Assembly: GCF_001645105.1 (NCBI RefSeq)
Contig: NZ_LKEG01000047.1
Coordinates: forward strand, 19,403 to 63,849
Length of the DNA: 44,447 nucleotides
Reading direction: 5' to 3'
Source of the DNA: Pseudomonas marginalis
Lineage (GTDB): Bacteria > Pseudomonadota > Gammaproteobacteria > Pseudomonadales > Pseudomonadaceae
Of the stretch, positions 28,985-38,040 are shown in pieces. Each line of letters starts with the position of its first letter. Position 1 is the stretch's first letter. The notes under the pieces are model-generated. The model was given only the letters and a program-made list of their open reading frames with translations, did no database searches and was not told the DNA's origin. The translations under genes were made by a program, and so were the position numbers.

Positions 28985-30016
28985 ATGAACCCACGTATTG
29001 CGCTGTCCTGCTTGTCCCTCGCCCTGCTCGCCTCCACCGCGCACGCCGCGCCCACGCTGTATCTGGGCATGAACGGCGGCACCATGGAACGGGTGTACGC
29101 CGACAAGGTGCTGCCCGCGTTCGAAAAGGCCAATAACGTCAAGGTGGTGATCGTGCCCGGCACCTCGTCGGACATCCTCGCCAAGGTCCAGGCCAACAAA
29201 GACAACCCACAGATGCACGTGATGTTCCTCGACGACGGCATCATGTACCGCGCCATCGCCATGGGCCTGTGCGACAAGCTGGCGCCCAGCCCGACCTTGG
29301 AACAGATCCCGGCCAAGGCCAGAATCAAGGAGGAAGCCGTGGCCGTGACCCTCGGCGTCACCGGCTTGGGCTACAACGCCAAGATGTTCAAGGAAAAAGG
29401 CTGGGCCGCGCCCACCTCATGGATGGACCTGGCCGACCCACGTTTCAAGGAAAAAGTGGTGTTCCAGTCCCTGGCGTCGTCCACCTTCGGCCTGCACGGC
29501 TTCCTGATGTTCAACCGCATCCAGGGCGGCGACGAAACTAACGTCGAGCCCGGCTTCAAGGCCTGGCCGAAAACCGTCGGCCCCAACGTGCTGGAGTACA
29601 TCGCCAGCTCGGCGAAAATTTCCGAGATGGTGCAGACCGACGAAGCCGCGATCTTCCCCCTCACCCCGACCCAGGTCGCCACCCAGAAACTGCTCGGCGT
29701 GCCGATGGAATATGCACAACCCAAGGAAGGCGCGGTGGTGCTGAACGTGGCCGAATGCGTGATCGCGCGCAACGACCAACCGGAACTGGCGCAGAAACTC
29801 GCGGCCTTTTTGCTGACCGCCGAGGCCCAGGCACCAGCGTTGGAGGAAGGTGACCAGATTCCGTCGAACCCGACCACACCAACCACCGACAAGACCCGGG
29901 CGCGGGTGGAAGCCATGCAGGGTTACCTGCAAACCGCGATTTCGATTGATTGGGACCAGGTCAACCAAGCGCGGCCGGAGTGGAATGCGCGGTGGAGTCG
30001 GTCGATTGAGCGGTAG
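28985..30016 (+). CDS. Periplasmic substrate-binding protein of the importer, PotD/AfuA-like
   Basis: 343 residues with a clear signal peptide (RIALSCLSLALLASTAHA, cut before APTLYLG). The mature part is a type II periplasmic binding fold of the spermidine/putrescine/iron group: GGTMERVYADKVLPAFEKA, then VTLGVTGLGYNAKMFKEKGW and ADPRFKEKVVFQS. Placed last in the operon, after the oxidase genes, with GAGAGGAAA upstream. Ligand selectivity is presumably that of the linked oxidase. It ends five bases before the convergent membrane-protein gene. Confidence 0.9.
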   Translation: MNPRIALSCLSLALLASTAHAAPTLYLGMNGGTMERVYADKVLPAFEKANNVKVVIVPGTSSDILAKVQANKDNPQMHVMFLDDGIMYRAIAMGLCDKLAPSPTLEQIPAKARIKEEAVAVTLGVTGLGYNAKMFKEKGWAAPTSWMDLADPRFKEKVVFQSLASSTFGLHGFLMFNRIQGGDETNVEPGFKAWPKTVGPNVLEYIASSAKISEMVQTDEAAIFPLTPTQVATQKLLGVPMEYAQPKEGAVVLNVAECVIARNDQPELAQKLAAFLLTAEAQAPALEEGDQIPSNPTTPTTDKTRARVEAMQGYLQTAISIDWDQVNQARPEWNARWSRSIER

Positions 30017-30020
30017 AACT

Positions 30021-30509
30021 TCATAACCCTGCCCGGCGCCGAACTCGTTGACGCTGGGTACGGATTATCTTCGCGATGCGCAGACGCTGTTGACGAAGCT
30101 TTACCCATTCAGCTCGGGCTTCTCGGTGACGTTTACTATTGATCAGCAATAGAGCCAGCAGCGGGAATAACAGGCCTAGCACATAGAACACCTTGTGAGG
30201 GCGGTGTTCGATGGTCGGTAAAACACCCAACAGACTAAGCACCATCAGAACTACCGGGATCCATAGCCAGCTCGGACAGCCACGCATGATCATGAAGTTG
30301 CAGTGAGCAATAAGAAAAGCCAAACCGAGCACTGAAAAAAAGGAATATTTGAGATTTTCGCCAAGAGGCAATCCACGAAAATAACCGTCAAACATCATAG
30401 GTACGCCAATGGCAACGGCGAAGCCTTGAGCAAAAAGCGCCGCCATATGAACCGGAAAGTAACGTTTCAGAAAACACCAGAACTCCTCAATCGTCATCAG
30501 AAAGATCAT
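30021..30509 (-). CDS. Four-helix membrane protein, candidate immunity partner
   Basis: 162 residues with four hydrophobic segments at roughly 22-41, 53-75, 80-97 and 106-123, and a strongly basic C-terminal tail (RQQRLRIAKIIRTQRQRVRRR). I recognise no family. It starts inside the stop of the upstream gene (ATGA overlap), so the two are co-translated, and both are visibly lower in GC than the flanks. Inner-membrane immunity proteins with several helices commonly guard against pore-forming type VI effectors, and this gene stands immediately downstream of such a candidate. An in-frame ATG at 30497 is an alternative start. The role is inference. Confidence 0.6.
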   Translation of the reverse strand: MIFLMTIEEFWCFLKRYFPVHMAALFAQGFAVAIGVPMMFDGYFRGLPLGENLKYSFFSVLGLAFLIAHCNFMIMRGCPSWLWIPVVLMVLSLLGVLPTIEHRPHKVFYVLGLLFPLLALLLINSKRHREARAEWVKLRQQRLRIAKIIRTQRQRVRRRAGL

Positions 30510-31420
30510 TCTTCAAACGCCTCATAGAGGCCTACGGCAATGGTGTGAAAATTTCCGGATACAGCACTGCCCATTACAGTCATTGATGCGCTTAGAACAT
30601 CTTTAATTTGAGTTACTGTCGCGTGGCGCAGCGTTGCTGGTGTCAGTCGCTTAGGTAAATGTCCTTCCAACTGCCTCAACTTCAACATTTTCGAAGATAG
30701 ATGTGGGTGTTGAATACTCAGTAACTCCTTCGTCAGCTTCGCTCGCTCTTGTCGGGTAAGCCCCCTCAGTACCTGCTGCCAATTCTTTCCGGTACTCACC
30801 TTCGTCGCTTTAACCATTCTCAGGGTTGTCAGGAACGAGGTACCTGCACCCACCAGTGCGACAGCGTCCAATGCAGCGGTTGTGTGTTGGTACCAGGGTT
30901 CACTGTCCAATGATTCGTTGTTCGAAGGCTCGGTGAGCTCGTTGTACACACGGTATCCGCCAACGACACATTGAACGAAACTTGCCGCAGCAGAGGTGTA
31001 ACCAACAGCGGCAATCACTGAACTGGCGCCAGCCGAAAATGGAATGGCAGCGGTTCCACTTACCGCGACAATCCAACCTAAAACCGCACTCCCACACGCC
31101 AATCCCATCCCAAGCGCCTCGAATACAAGGTGCGACTCTCGTGGCTCATGCTCCAACCGGCGCACAAAATCCGCCTGCGCCATCGACGCCGGCATTTCCC
31201 GCAAGATCACTCGCTTGGGCAACACCCGGCAAATCGGTTGAAACTCACGCAACGTTAAGGGCCACAGATTGGAATCGAGATACACCACCCCCGCCCCGGC
31301 AATCGCCGGATCGGCGTCAATAGCCGCAAACAACCGGCGCAGATCAATGCTGCTTTCCACCCGCTCGCGAGTGGTGAGGTGAGCCTTAGGGAAACCGTCC
31401 TTCAATACACTGGTAGCCAT
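30506..31420 (-). CDS. Putative membrane-active protein divergent from hcp; candidate type VI effector
   Basis: 304 residues. The first 100 are soluble (FAAIDADPAIAGAGVVYLD, then LPKRVILREMPASMAQADF). Residues about 110-170 form a Gly/Ala/Ser-rich hydrophobic hairpin (GMGLACGSAVLGWIVAVSG, GASSVIAAVGYTSAAASFV), with a second near 195-215 and a basic helical region after it. No signal peptide. Soluble N-terminus plus glycine-rich hairpins is the build of Hcp-delivered pore-forming toxins and colicins. ATG at 31420 with AGGAG upstream is chosen over 31510. The gene diverges from hcp and is followed by an overlapping membrane-protein gene. I do not recognise a named family; it could instead be an unrelated membrane-associated protein. 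Confidence 0.55.
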   Translation of the reverse strand: MATSVLKDGFPKAHLTTRERVESSIDLRRLFAAIDADPAIAGAGVVYLDSNLWPLTLREFQPICRVLPKRVILREMPASMAQADFVRRLEHEPRESHLVFEALGMGLACGSAVLGWIVAVSGTAAIPFSAGASSVIAAVGYTSAAASFVQCVVGGYRVYNELTEPSNNESLDSEPWYQHTTAALDAVALVGAGTSFLTTLRMVKATKVSTGKNWQQVLRGLTRQERAKLTKELLSIQHPHLSSKMLKLRQLEGHLPKRLTPATLRHATVTQIKDVLSASMTVMGSAVSGNFHTIAVGLYEAFEE

Positions 31421-31604
31421 TCCTTTACTCCTGAACGCACAAGAGTGCAGAGCGTAAAGAATCGATATCCTGCTGGAATGTAGGAAGATTTCCTTTTTCT
31501 GGACGGGCACTTCCTGATCGCCTTCCTGCGCCTTGTGGGCAATCCCATAAATCGGAAAAGTACTCCCGCGCCACTATCGGCGGATGACAAAACAAGGAGC
31601 GGAC

Positions 31605-32093
31605 ATGACAACCGATATGTTTTTGAAGCTGGGAGACATCAAGGGCGAGTCCAGGGACCAGGCGCATCGCGATGAAATCGATATTTCCCGCTGGGGCTGG
31701 AGGATGACCCAGTCAGGCTCGATGCACAGTGGCACGGGCGGTGGTGCCGGCAAGGTTGATATGGCCAACATCGCGATTGAAAAGTCGTTGGATAAATCCT
31801 CGCCCAACCTCATGATGGCGTGCGCAACCGGCAAGCATTACCCCGAGGCGCGAATCGTGGTGCGCAAGGCCGGGGGCGATAGCAGCGTGGAGTACCTGGT
31901 GATCACCTTGAAGGAAGTCATGGTCGCCTCCTACGACACCCGCGCTGCGGCAACCAATGATGTGCTGACAGAGGAAATCAGCCTTAACTTCGCCAAGGTG
32001 GACGTCAGCTACCAGCCGCAGAAAGCCGATGGCGGTAAGGATGGTGGGCCTATCCGGTTTGGCTGGAGTATTCGCGAGAACATCAAGATCTAG
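31605..32093 (+). CDS. hcp: Hcp1-family type VI secretion tube protein
   Basis: 162 residues of the Hcp family, which forms hexameric rings stacked into the T6SS inner tube and carries small effectors in its lumen. Family features: TTDMFLKLGDIKGESRD at the N-terminus, the HRDEIDISRWGWRMTQSG strand, GGAGKVDMANIAIEKSLDKS, then PEARIVVRKAGG and LITLKEVMVASYDT. ATG at 31605 (AAGGAGC upstream) is preferred over the in-frame codon at 31584. It is an orphan: no sheath, baseplate or VgrG genes are in the window, so it would serve a system encoded elsewhere. About 185 bases separate it from the divergent candidate effector. Confidence 0.95.
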   Translation: MTTDMFLKLGDIKGESRDQAHRDEIDISRWGWRMTQSGSMHSGTGGGAGKVDMANIAIEKSLDKSSPNLMMACATGKHYPEARIVVRKAGGDSSVEYLVITLKEVMVASYDTRAAATNDVLTEEISLNFAKVDVSYQPQKADGGKDGGPIRFGWSIRENIKI

Positions 32094-32133
32094 AAGCATG
32101 CTCGCGTGCACTGGAGTGTGAAGCGCCCCTGAA

Positions 32134-32180
32134 AGCCGGCGACTGCTACGCAGTCGAACGGGAGCAAGCTCCCTCGCCAC
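32134..32180. repeat. REP-type hairpins between hcp and nadE
   Basis: Two adjacent hairpins: GACTGC-TAC-GCAGTC and GGGAGCAAGCTCCC. Convergent genes flank it, so it may also terminate both transcripts. Confidence 0.75.
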
Positions 32181-32193
32181 AGTTAAAATGCGT

Positions 32194-33003
32194 CTAATGA
32201 GGAACGATAGGCAGCGCTCGCTTATGCGCTGTTTTCGCATAGGCCCCCTCAACAATCGCTTTCACCCGCTCACTCACCGGCTCGCCCATCAGGTACGCGT
32301 CGATCTCTGCATAGGTGCAGCCATACGCATGTTCGTCTAACTTGCCGGGCACCAACTCTTCCAGATCGGCAGTAGGGTGTTTATGCACCAGGTTGACCGG
32401 GGCACCGAGGGCGCTGGCCAACAGGCGCACTTGGGTCTTGGTCAGGCCCGACAGCGGGGCCAGGTCACAGGCGCCGTCGCCAAACTTGGTGAAAAAGCCC
32501 ATCAGCGCTTCGGCGCCATGGTCGGTGCCAACCACCAGGCCGTTGTGCAGGTTGGCCACGGCGTATTGCGCGATCATGCGGGTGCGGGCCTTGACGTTTC
32601 CCTTGATGAAATCGACGTGTTCGGCGCTGGCGTCGGTGGCGGCCAGGCTGGCCATAAGGCCGTCGACGCTGGCGGCGATGTTCAGGGTGTCGATGTGGTC
32701 CGGGGTGATGAAGTCCAGGGAGGACTGGGCGTCGCGTTCATCGGCCTGGGTCTTGTAGGGCAGGCGCATGGCGATAAAGCGTGCGGCGTACGCCTCGCTG
32801 CGCAGTTGCTGTACCGCCAGTTGGCACAGGCGGCCGGCAGTGAGGGAGTCCACGCCGCCGCTGATGCCCAATACCAGGGCCTTGCAGCCTGAGTGGCGCA
32901 AGGTGGCCTTGATGAAGTCGATGCGCCGTTGGATTTCCTCAGGCTCGCCGCCTTGGACCAGCGCGCGGTTGATGTTCAGTTCCCGTGCGATACGTTCTTG
33001 CAT
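32194..33003 (-). CDS. nadE: NH3-dependent NAD+ synthetase
   Basis: 269 residues. NadE amidates nicotinic acid adenine dinucleotide with ammonia and ATP, the last step of NAD synthesis. The N-type ATP pyrophosphatase P-loop is LGISGGVDS (about residues 45-53), followed by AQYAVANLHNGLVVGTDHGAEALMGFFTKFGDGACD, the active-site stretch of the family. No glutaminase domain is fused, so ammonia is the donor. ATG at 33003 gives the family start (MQERIARELNIN). It begins one base after the pncB stop, third gene of the salvage operon. Confidence 0.95.
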   Translation of the reverse strand: MQERIARELNINRALVQGGEPEEIQRRIDFIKATLRHSGCKALVLGISGGVDSLTAGRLCQLAVQQLRSEAYAARFIAMRLPYKTQADERDAQSSLDFITPDHIDTLNIAASVDGLMASLAATDASAEHVDFIKGNVKARTRMIAQYAVANLHNGLVVGTDHGAEALMGFFTKFGDGACDLAPLSGLTKTQVRLLASALGAPVNLVHKHPTADLEELVPGKLDEHAYGCTYAEIDAYLMGEPVSERVKAIVEGAYAKTAHKRALPIVPH

Positions 33004-33004
33004 G

Positions 33005-34222
33005 TCACACCTCCACACTGCCAACGTTGAACACTTGTGCTGCGTACTGCAAAAACGAGGCGTCTTCGCAGACGTTCTTGACCGGGTCATCGGAGAATTT
33101 CACCACCGGTTCGCCGTGTACCCGCACCAGTTTCATCACGATGCTCAGCGGCTCGACGCCTTCCACATCGCAGGCCAGGCTGGTGCCCATGCCGAACCCG
33201 AACTTGGCCTTGCCGCGCACGTGGCGCAGGATCGGCAGGCATTTCTCGAAGTTCAGGCCGTCGGAGAACATCAGGTCCTTGGTCATCGGGTCGATGCCCA
33301 ATTGCTTGTAGCGCGCGAGCACCTTGTCGGCCCAGGCGATGGGATCACCGGAATCCTGGCGCAGACCGTCGTACAGTTTGGCGAAGTACAGGTCGAAGTC
33401 CTTGAGGAAAAAGTCGGTGCTGATGCAGTCGGTCAGGGCGATCCCGAGGCGACCACGGTATTCACGCACCCAGTTTTCCAGCGCGGCATTCTGGCTTTCG
33501 CGCAGCCGGCCCAGTTGCTGGTGCACCATCAGCCATTGGTGGGCCATGGTGCCGATCAGCGGCAGGTCGAATTCGTAGGCCAGGTGTGCGTTGCTGGTGC
33601 CGACGAACTGGCCGGGGAAGTCGCGACGCATGATGTCGACCACTTCACGCTGGGCCTTGAACGACAGGCGCCGGCGCGTGGAGAAGTCGGAGACGCGCAA
33701 GTCGGCCAGTTCATCGCGGCTGAGGTTTTTCTCCAGCCAGTCGAACTTCTGGTACAGCTTGCGGGTGACGTCTTCGAGGGTCACGTCAGGGTATTTGTCG
33801 CGGTTGCGCAGTTCGCTGACCAGGGCCAGTACCGGCTGTTCGAACATGATGCAGTGCAGCATCGGGCCGACCACGCGGATGTTCAGCTGGCCGTCGACTT
33901 CACTGACGTGGATATAGCGCAGGTTGAAGCGGAACAGACCGAGGAAGCGCTCGTAATCCGGGGTGAGGTATTCGCGAAAGCGTGGGTTGAACAGAAAGCG
34001 CAGCTCGCCTTCACGCATGTGCAGGCCGGCCATTTTTTCAAGTTCGCCGCGCAGCTCGGGGATCAGGTGGCCGAGTTTTTCCTTCGAACGGACGATGAAG
34101 TTGTACTCGACATCGACATTCGGGTGCTGGTGCAACACGGCCTGCATCATGGTGAAGGTGTAGTAGTCGGTGTCGAGCAAGCCCTGGATCACCGGGGACT
34201 CGTAGTCGTATGCACTTTCCAT
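33005..34222 (-). CDS. pncB: Nicotinate phosphoribosyltransferase
   Basis: 405 residues, usual PncB length. It joins nicotinate to PRPP to give nicotinate mononucleotide in NAD salvage. N-terminus IQGLLDTDYYTFTMMQAVLH is the conserved substrate-binding start; later DFSTRRRLSFKAQREVVDIM, GTSNAHLAYEFDLPLIGTMAHQW (containing the phosphorylated-histidine region) and GLRQDSGDPIAWADK are family hallmarks. GGAGAGACACC precedes ATG at 34222. It lies 11 bases after pncA and one base before nadE. Confidence 0.95.
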   Translation of the reverse strand: MESAYDYESPVIQGLLDTDYYTFTMMQAVLHQHPNVDVEYNFIVRSKEKLGHLIPELRGELEKMAGLHMREGELRFLFNPRFREYLTPDYERFLGLFRFNLRYIHVSEVDGQLNIRVVGPMLHCIMFEQPVLALVSELRNRDKYPDVTLEDVTRKLYQKFDWLEKNLSRDELADLRVSDFSTRRRLSFKAQREVVDIMRRDFPGQFVGTSNAHLAYEFDLPLIGTMAHQWLMVHQQLGRLRESQNAALENWVREYRGRLGIALTDCISTDFFLKDFDLYFAKLYDGLRQDSGDPIAWADKVLARYKQLGIDPMTKDLMFSDGLNFEKCLPILRHVRGKAKFGFGMGTSLACDVEGVEPLSIVMKLVRVHGEPVVKFSDDPVKNVCEDASFLQYAAQVFNVGSVEV

Positions 34223-34233
34223 GGTGTCTCTCC

Positions 34234-34881
34234 TTAACGCGTGGCCATCGCGGCCAGTTCTTCGCGGGTGCTGCTGATGACGGCACCGGCCTTGAGCAAT
34301 TCATTGACGGCCCGTACGCCGCCCTCTTCCGTGATGCCCCTGCACGCCGGCAGGTGCAGGACCACGTCCAGGCCGGCCTTGAGCAGTTGCAACGCGGTGG
34401 TCTTGACGCAGTAGTCCAGCGCCAGGCCGCCGACGATCACGCGGGTGACGCCCTGGGCCTTAAGGTACTCAATGACGCCGGTGGACAGCTTGTCGTGCAG
34501 GTCGTGGTAGCAGGCACCGTAGGGGTGCAGGTCGGGTTCGACGCCTTTCCAGATGAAGTAATCGTAGTCATAGGGCGTGGGCAACGCGTCCAGCAGGGTG
34601 AAGCCTTCGGTGCCGGGGACGCAGTGGCTCACCCAGGTCACATCGGCATGAGCCAGGCCGGTGGGTTGCAGCATCTCGCTGTGCTGCGACACCACCCAGG
34701 GAGCGTGCGGGGTGTGGGCGTCCTTGCTGCCGACGCGATGGCCGGCGAGGCTGGCCATGTAGTTGAGTTCGGCACCGATCTGGTCACCGCCGGCCACAGG
34801 CAACTCGTTGGGGCACAGTGGCGTGAAGCTCTTCTGGGCGTCGACGTCGAATGAAGCAATGGCGGTTTTCGCGAGGGTCAT
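34234..34881 (-). CDS. pncA: Nicotinamidase (isochorismatase family)
   Basis: 215 residues. It hydrolyses nicotinamide to nicotinate, supplying PncB. Catalytic residues visible: Asp in ASFDVDAQKSF, the nucleophile Cys in GGLALDYCVKTTALQL, and a metal-site histidine stretch DAHTPHAPW. The last 40 residues (GITEEGGVRAVNELLKAGAV) complete the isochorismatase fold. ATG at 34881 is chosen over a GTG/ATG-type extension to 34908, which would run into the operator. First gene of the pncA-pncB-nadE operon. Confidence 0.93.
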   Translation of the reverse strand: MTLAKTAIASFDVDAQKSFTPLCPNELPVAGGDQIGAELNYMASLAGHRVGSKDAHTPHAPWVVSQHSEMLQPTGLAHADVTWVSHCVPGTEGFTLLDALPTPYDYDYFIWKGVEPDLHPYGACYHDLHDKLSTGVIEYLKAQGVTRVIVGGLALDYCVKTTALQLLKAGLDVVLHLPACRGITEEGGVRAVNELLKAGAVISSTREELAAMATR

Positions 34882-34907
34882 GGCGTTTCTCCTGTGGCCT
34901 GGAAACA

Positions 34908-34928
34908 AAAGTACACGTCATGTACTTT
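34908..34928. promoter_or_regulatory. NrtR operator (perfect inverted repeat)
   Basis: AAAGTACA-CGTCA-TGTACTTT, 8-bp arms with a 5-bp centre, 26 bases before pncA. It lies between pncA and nrtR, where NrtR repressors bind to control NAD-salvage genes; the GTACA-type core is similar to other proteobacterial NrtR sites. Confidence 0.75.
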
Positions 34929-34964
34929 CATTGCAAGAAACATTTGGTTATCTATCCTGGCGTT

Positions 34965-34977
34965 AGTACATGACATA
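34965..34977 (+). promoter_or_regulatory. Second NrtR half-site-like element
   Basis: AGTACATGACATA repeats the AGTACATGAC-(G/A)T core seen on the minus strand of the palindrome at 34908, about 50 bp nearer to nrtR. It could autoregulate nrtR or extend repressor binding. Confidence 0.5.
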
Positions 34978-35027
34978 TCTGTTTGATCCGTTAGACTGTG
35001 CCCCATTGTTATTCGCAAGGAGCTCAC

Positions 35028-35720
35028 ATGCCGCTTAGCGCCTACCTCCACACCGTCGACCTGTGCGTACTGTTCTACTGCCGCCGCGCGGGCGAATTGA
35101 AGCTGCTGCTGAACAAACGCGACGCCGAGCCGTTCGCCGGGCACTGGGCGTTGCCGGGGGTGGTGGTGAACGGCGGCGTGCAAGATCTGCGCCTCCAGGA
35201 TGCGGTGGAGCGCTTGCGGGCGAGTGATAAGGTGGGGTTTGAACTGGCCTGGAGCGAGCAAGTCGGCACGGTGGGCGATGCGTTTCGCGACCCGCGCTGC
35301 TGGTCGTCGTCCACGTACTACCTGGCGATCGTGGCGGATGAGGTGACGCTCGGCGAGCATCAAGCCTGGTATTCACTGAATGCCGTGGCGGACGGCAGCA
35401 TCAAGCTGCCGTTCGATCACAACATGATCGTGGCATCGGTACAGGAACGCCTGTTTTCAAAGTCGCTGTACAGCAGCTTGCCGCTGATGTTCCTGGGCAA
35501 TGAATTCAGCGCGCCGGAGGCGACCACGATCTTTTCCCTCGTGCTGGCACGGCCGGTGTTGAAGACCAGTATTCGCCAGCGCATGTTGAAGCTGACCGAG
35601 GCGGGGTATCTGCGGGAGACGGGGCGCAAGAAGCAGGGTGAAGGCGGCAGGCCCCAGGCGACGGTGGAAAACCTGAAGCCTGGGGACATTTACTTCTTTG
35701 ATCGAAGTTTCGCCGAGTAG
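35028..35720 (+). CDS. nrtR: NrtR NUDIX-type repressor of NAD salvage
   Basis: 230 residues: an N-terminal NUDIX-fold domain (about 1-140; LLLNKRDAEPFAGHWALPGV) and a C-terminal winged helix (about 160-220; LVLARPVLKTSIRQRMLKL, EAGYLRETGRKKQGEGGRP). The NUDIX box is incomplete (the REx2EExG acidic residues are missing), as in NrtR proteins, where the domain senses ADP-ribose rather than hydrolysing it. ATG at 35028 has AAGGAGC eight bases upstream. It is divergent from pncA-pncB-nadE and should repress that operon until ADP-ribose accumulates. It ends six bases before the convergent dehydrogenase gene. Confidence 0.9.
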   Translation: MPLSAYLHTVDLCVLFYCRRAGELKLLLNKRDAEPFAGHWALPGVVVNGGVQDLRLQDAVERLRASDKVGFELAWSEQVGTVGDAFRDPRCWSSSTYYLAIVADEVTLGEHQAWYSLNAVADGSIKLPFDHNMIVASVQERLFSKSLYSSLPLMFLGNEFSAPEATTIFSLVLARPVLKTSIRQRMLKLTEAGYLRETGRKKQGEGGRPQATVENLKPGDIYFFDRSFAE

Positions 35721-35726
35721 GCGGCG

Positions 35727-36500
35727 TCAATTCATCCAGTTGCCGCCATCGACGTTGTAGGTCTGGGCCACCACATAGTCGGCCTCCTGCGAGGCCAGGA
35801 AGATCGCCATCCCGGTCAAATCTTCCGCCGTGCCCATCCGTCCAAAGGGCACCTCATCCCCTACCCGCTTTTTCTTCTCGCCGGGCGCCAGACCCTCATG
35901 CTTGGCAAACAACGCGTCCACCCCATCCCAATGTTCCCCATCCACCACGCCCGGTGCGATGGCGTTGACGTTGATGCCTTGCTTGATCAGGTTCAGCCCC
36001 GCCGATTGCGTCAGGCTGATCACCGCTGCCTTGGTCGCACAGTAGATCGCCACCAGCGCCTCGCCCCGGCGCCCGGCCTGGCTGGCCATGTTGATGATCT
36101 TGCCGCCGTGGCCCTGGCTGATCATCTGCCGCGCGGCGGCCTGCAGGGTGAACAGCGTGCCGGCGACGTTGATCGAGAACAGCCGTTCATAGCTGTCACG
36201 GGTAATGTCGACGATGGGCGCCAGGTCGAACAGCGCCGCGTTGTTGATCAAAATATCCAGCTTGCCGGCCTGGGCCACCACGGCGGCAATCGCGCCGTCG
36301 ATGGACGCTTGGTCGGTGACGTCCATGGCTACCGCATAGGCTTGTGGGCCCAGCTCAGCCGCTGTGGCCTGGGCCCTTTGCAGGTTGATATCGGCGATGG
36401 CTACCGTGGCGCCTTCGGCGATATAGGCCTGGGCGAAGGCGCGGCCGATACCGCGCGCCGATCCGGTGATCAGCGCGCTCTTACCTTCCAGTCGTTTCAT
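35727..36500 (-). CDS. Short-chain dehydrogenase, sorbitol/L-iditol 2-dehydrogenase type (SmoS-like)
   Basis: 257 residues, classical SDR: cofactor motif TGSARGIGRAF (residues about 12-22), NNAA at about 86, catalytic Ser in INMASQAG, YCATK (Tyr-x3-Lys), and a C-terminal YNVDGGNWMN. The SmoS-type enzyme oxidises D-sorbitol to fructose (and related polyols) with NAD+. It follows the sugar-binding protein gene by 19 bases in one transcript and lies in a locus controlled by MtlR, which supports a polyol substrate. The symbol is withheld because naming varies. Confidence 0.88.
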   Translation of the reverse strand: MKRLEGKSALITGSARGIGRAFAQAYIAEGATVAIADINLQRAQATAAELGPQAYAVAMDVTDQASIDGAIAAVVAQAGKLDILINNAALFDLAPIVDITRDSYERLFSINVAGTLFTLQAAARQMISQGHGGKIINMASQAGRRGEALVAIYCATKAAVISLTQSAGLNLIKQGINVNAIAPGVVDGEHWDGVDALFAKHEGLAPGEKKKRVGDEVPFGRMGTAEDLTGMAIFLASQEADYVVAQTYNVDGGNWMN

Positions 36501-36519
36501 GGGTATGTCCCGTCAAAAA

Positions 36520-37830
<1,311 letters not shown>

Positions 37831-37914
37831 AGCGGTTTCCACCTGTTGTTTTTGTTGTTGAGGGCCGATTACAGCAGCTTGGCCAGGCCCTCACAAACGC
37901 AGGGCGGATGCTCG

Positions 37915-37960
37915 ACTGATACTTTTTTAACCGTCGCCTGTCAGTTAAAAAAGTATCAGT
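37915..37960. promoter_or_regulatory. Perfect 17-bp inverted repeat in the mtlE/mtlR promoter region
   Basis: ACTGATACTTTTTTAAC and its exact reverse complement flank 12 bases (37932-37943). It lies 85 bases upstream of mtlE and 81 upstream of mtlR, centred in the divergent region. AraC activators often bind direct repeats, but a symmetric site serving two divergent promoters fits MtlR or a second regulator. A terminator is unlikely in this position. Confidence 0.65.
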
Positions 37961-38040
37961 GCCAAGCGAAACCGGGGGTAGCGCGGGTATCGCCAACCCG
38001 CGTATTTTGAGGCGATTCCACCCATACAAGAGGCATTACC

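Noticed and set aside
37915..37960. Intrinsic terminator
   Set aside because: It lies between divergent 5' ends, so no transcript should end there, and its stem is AT-rich.
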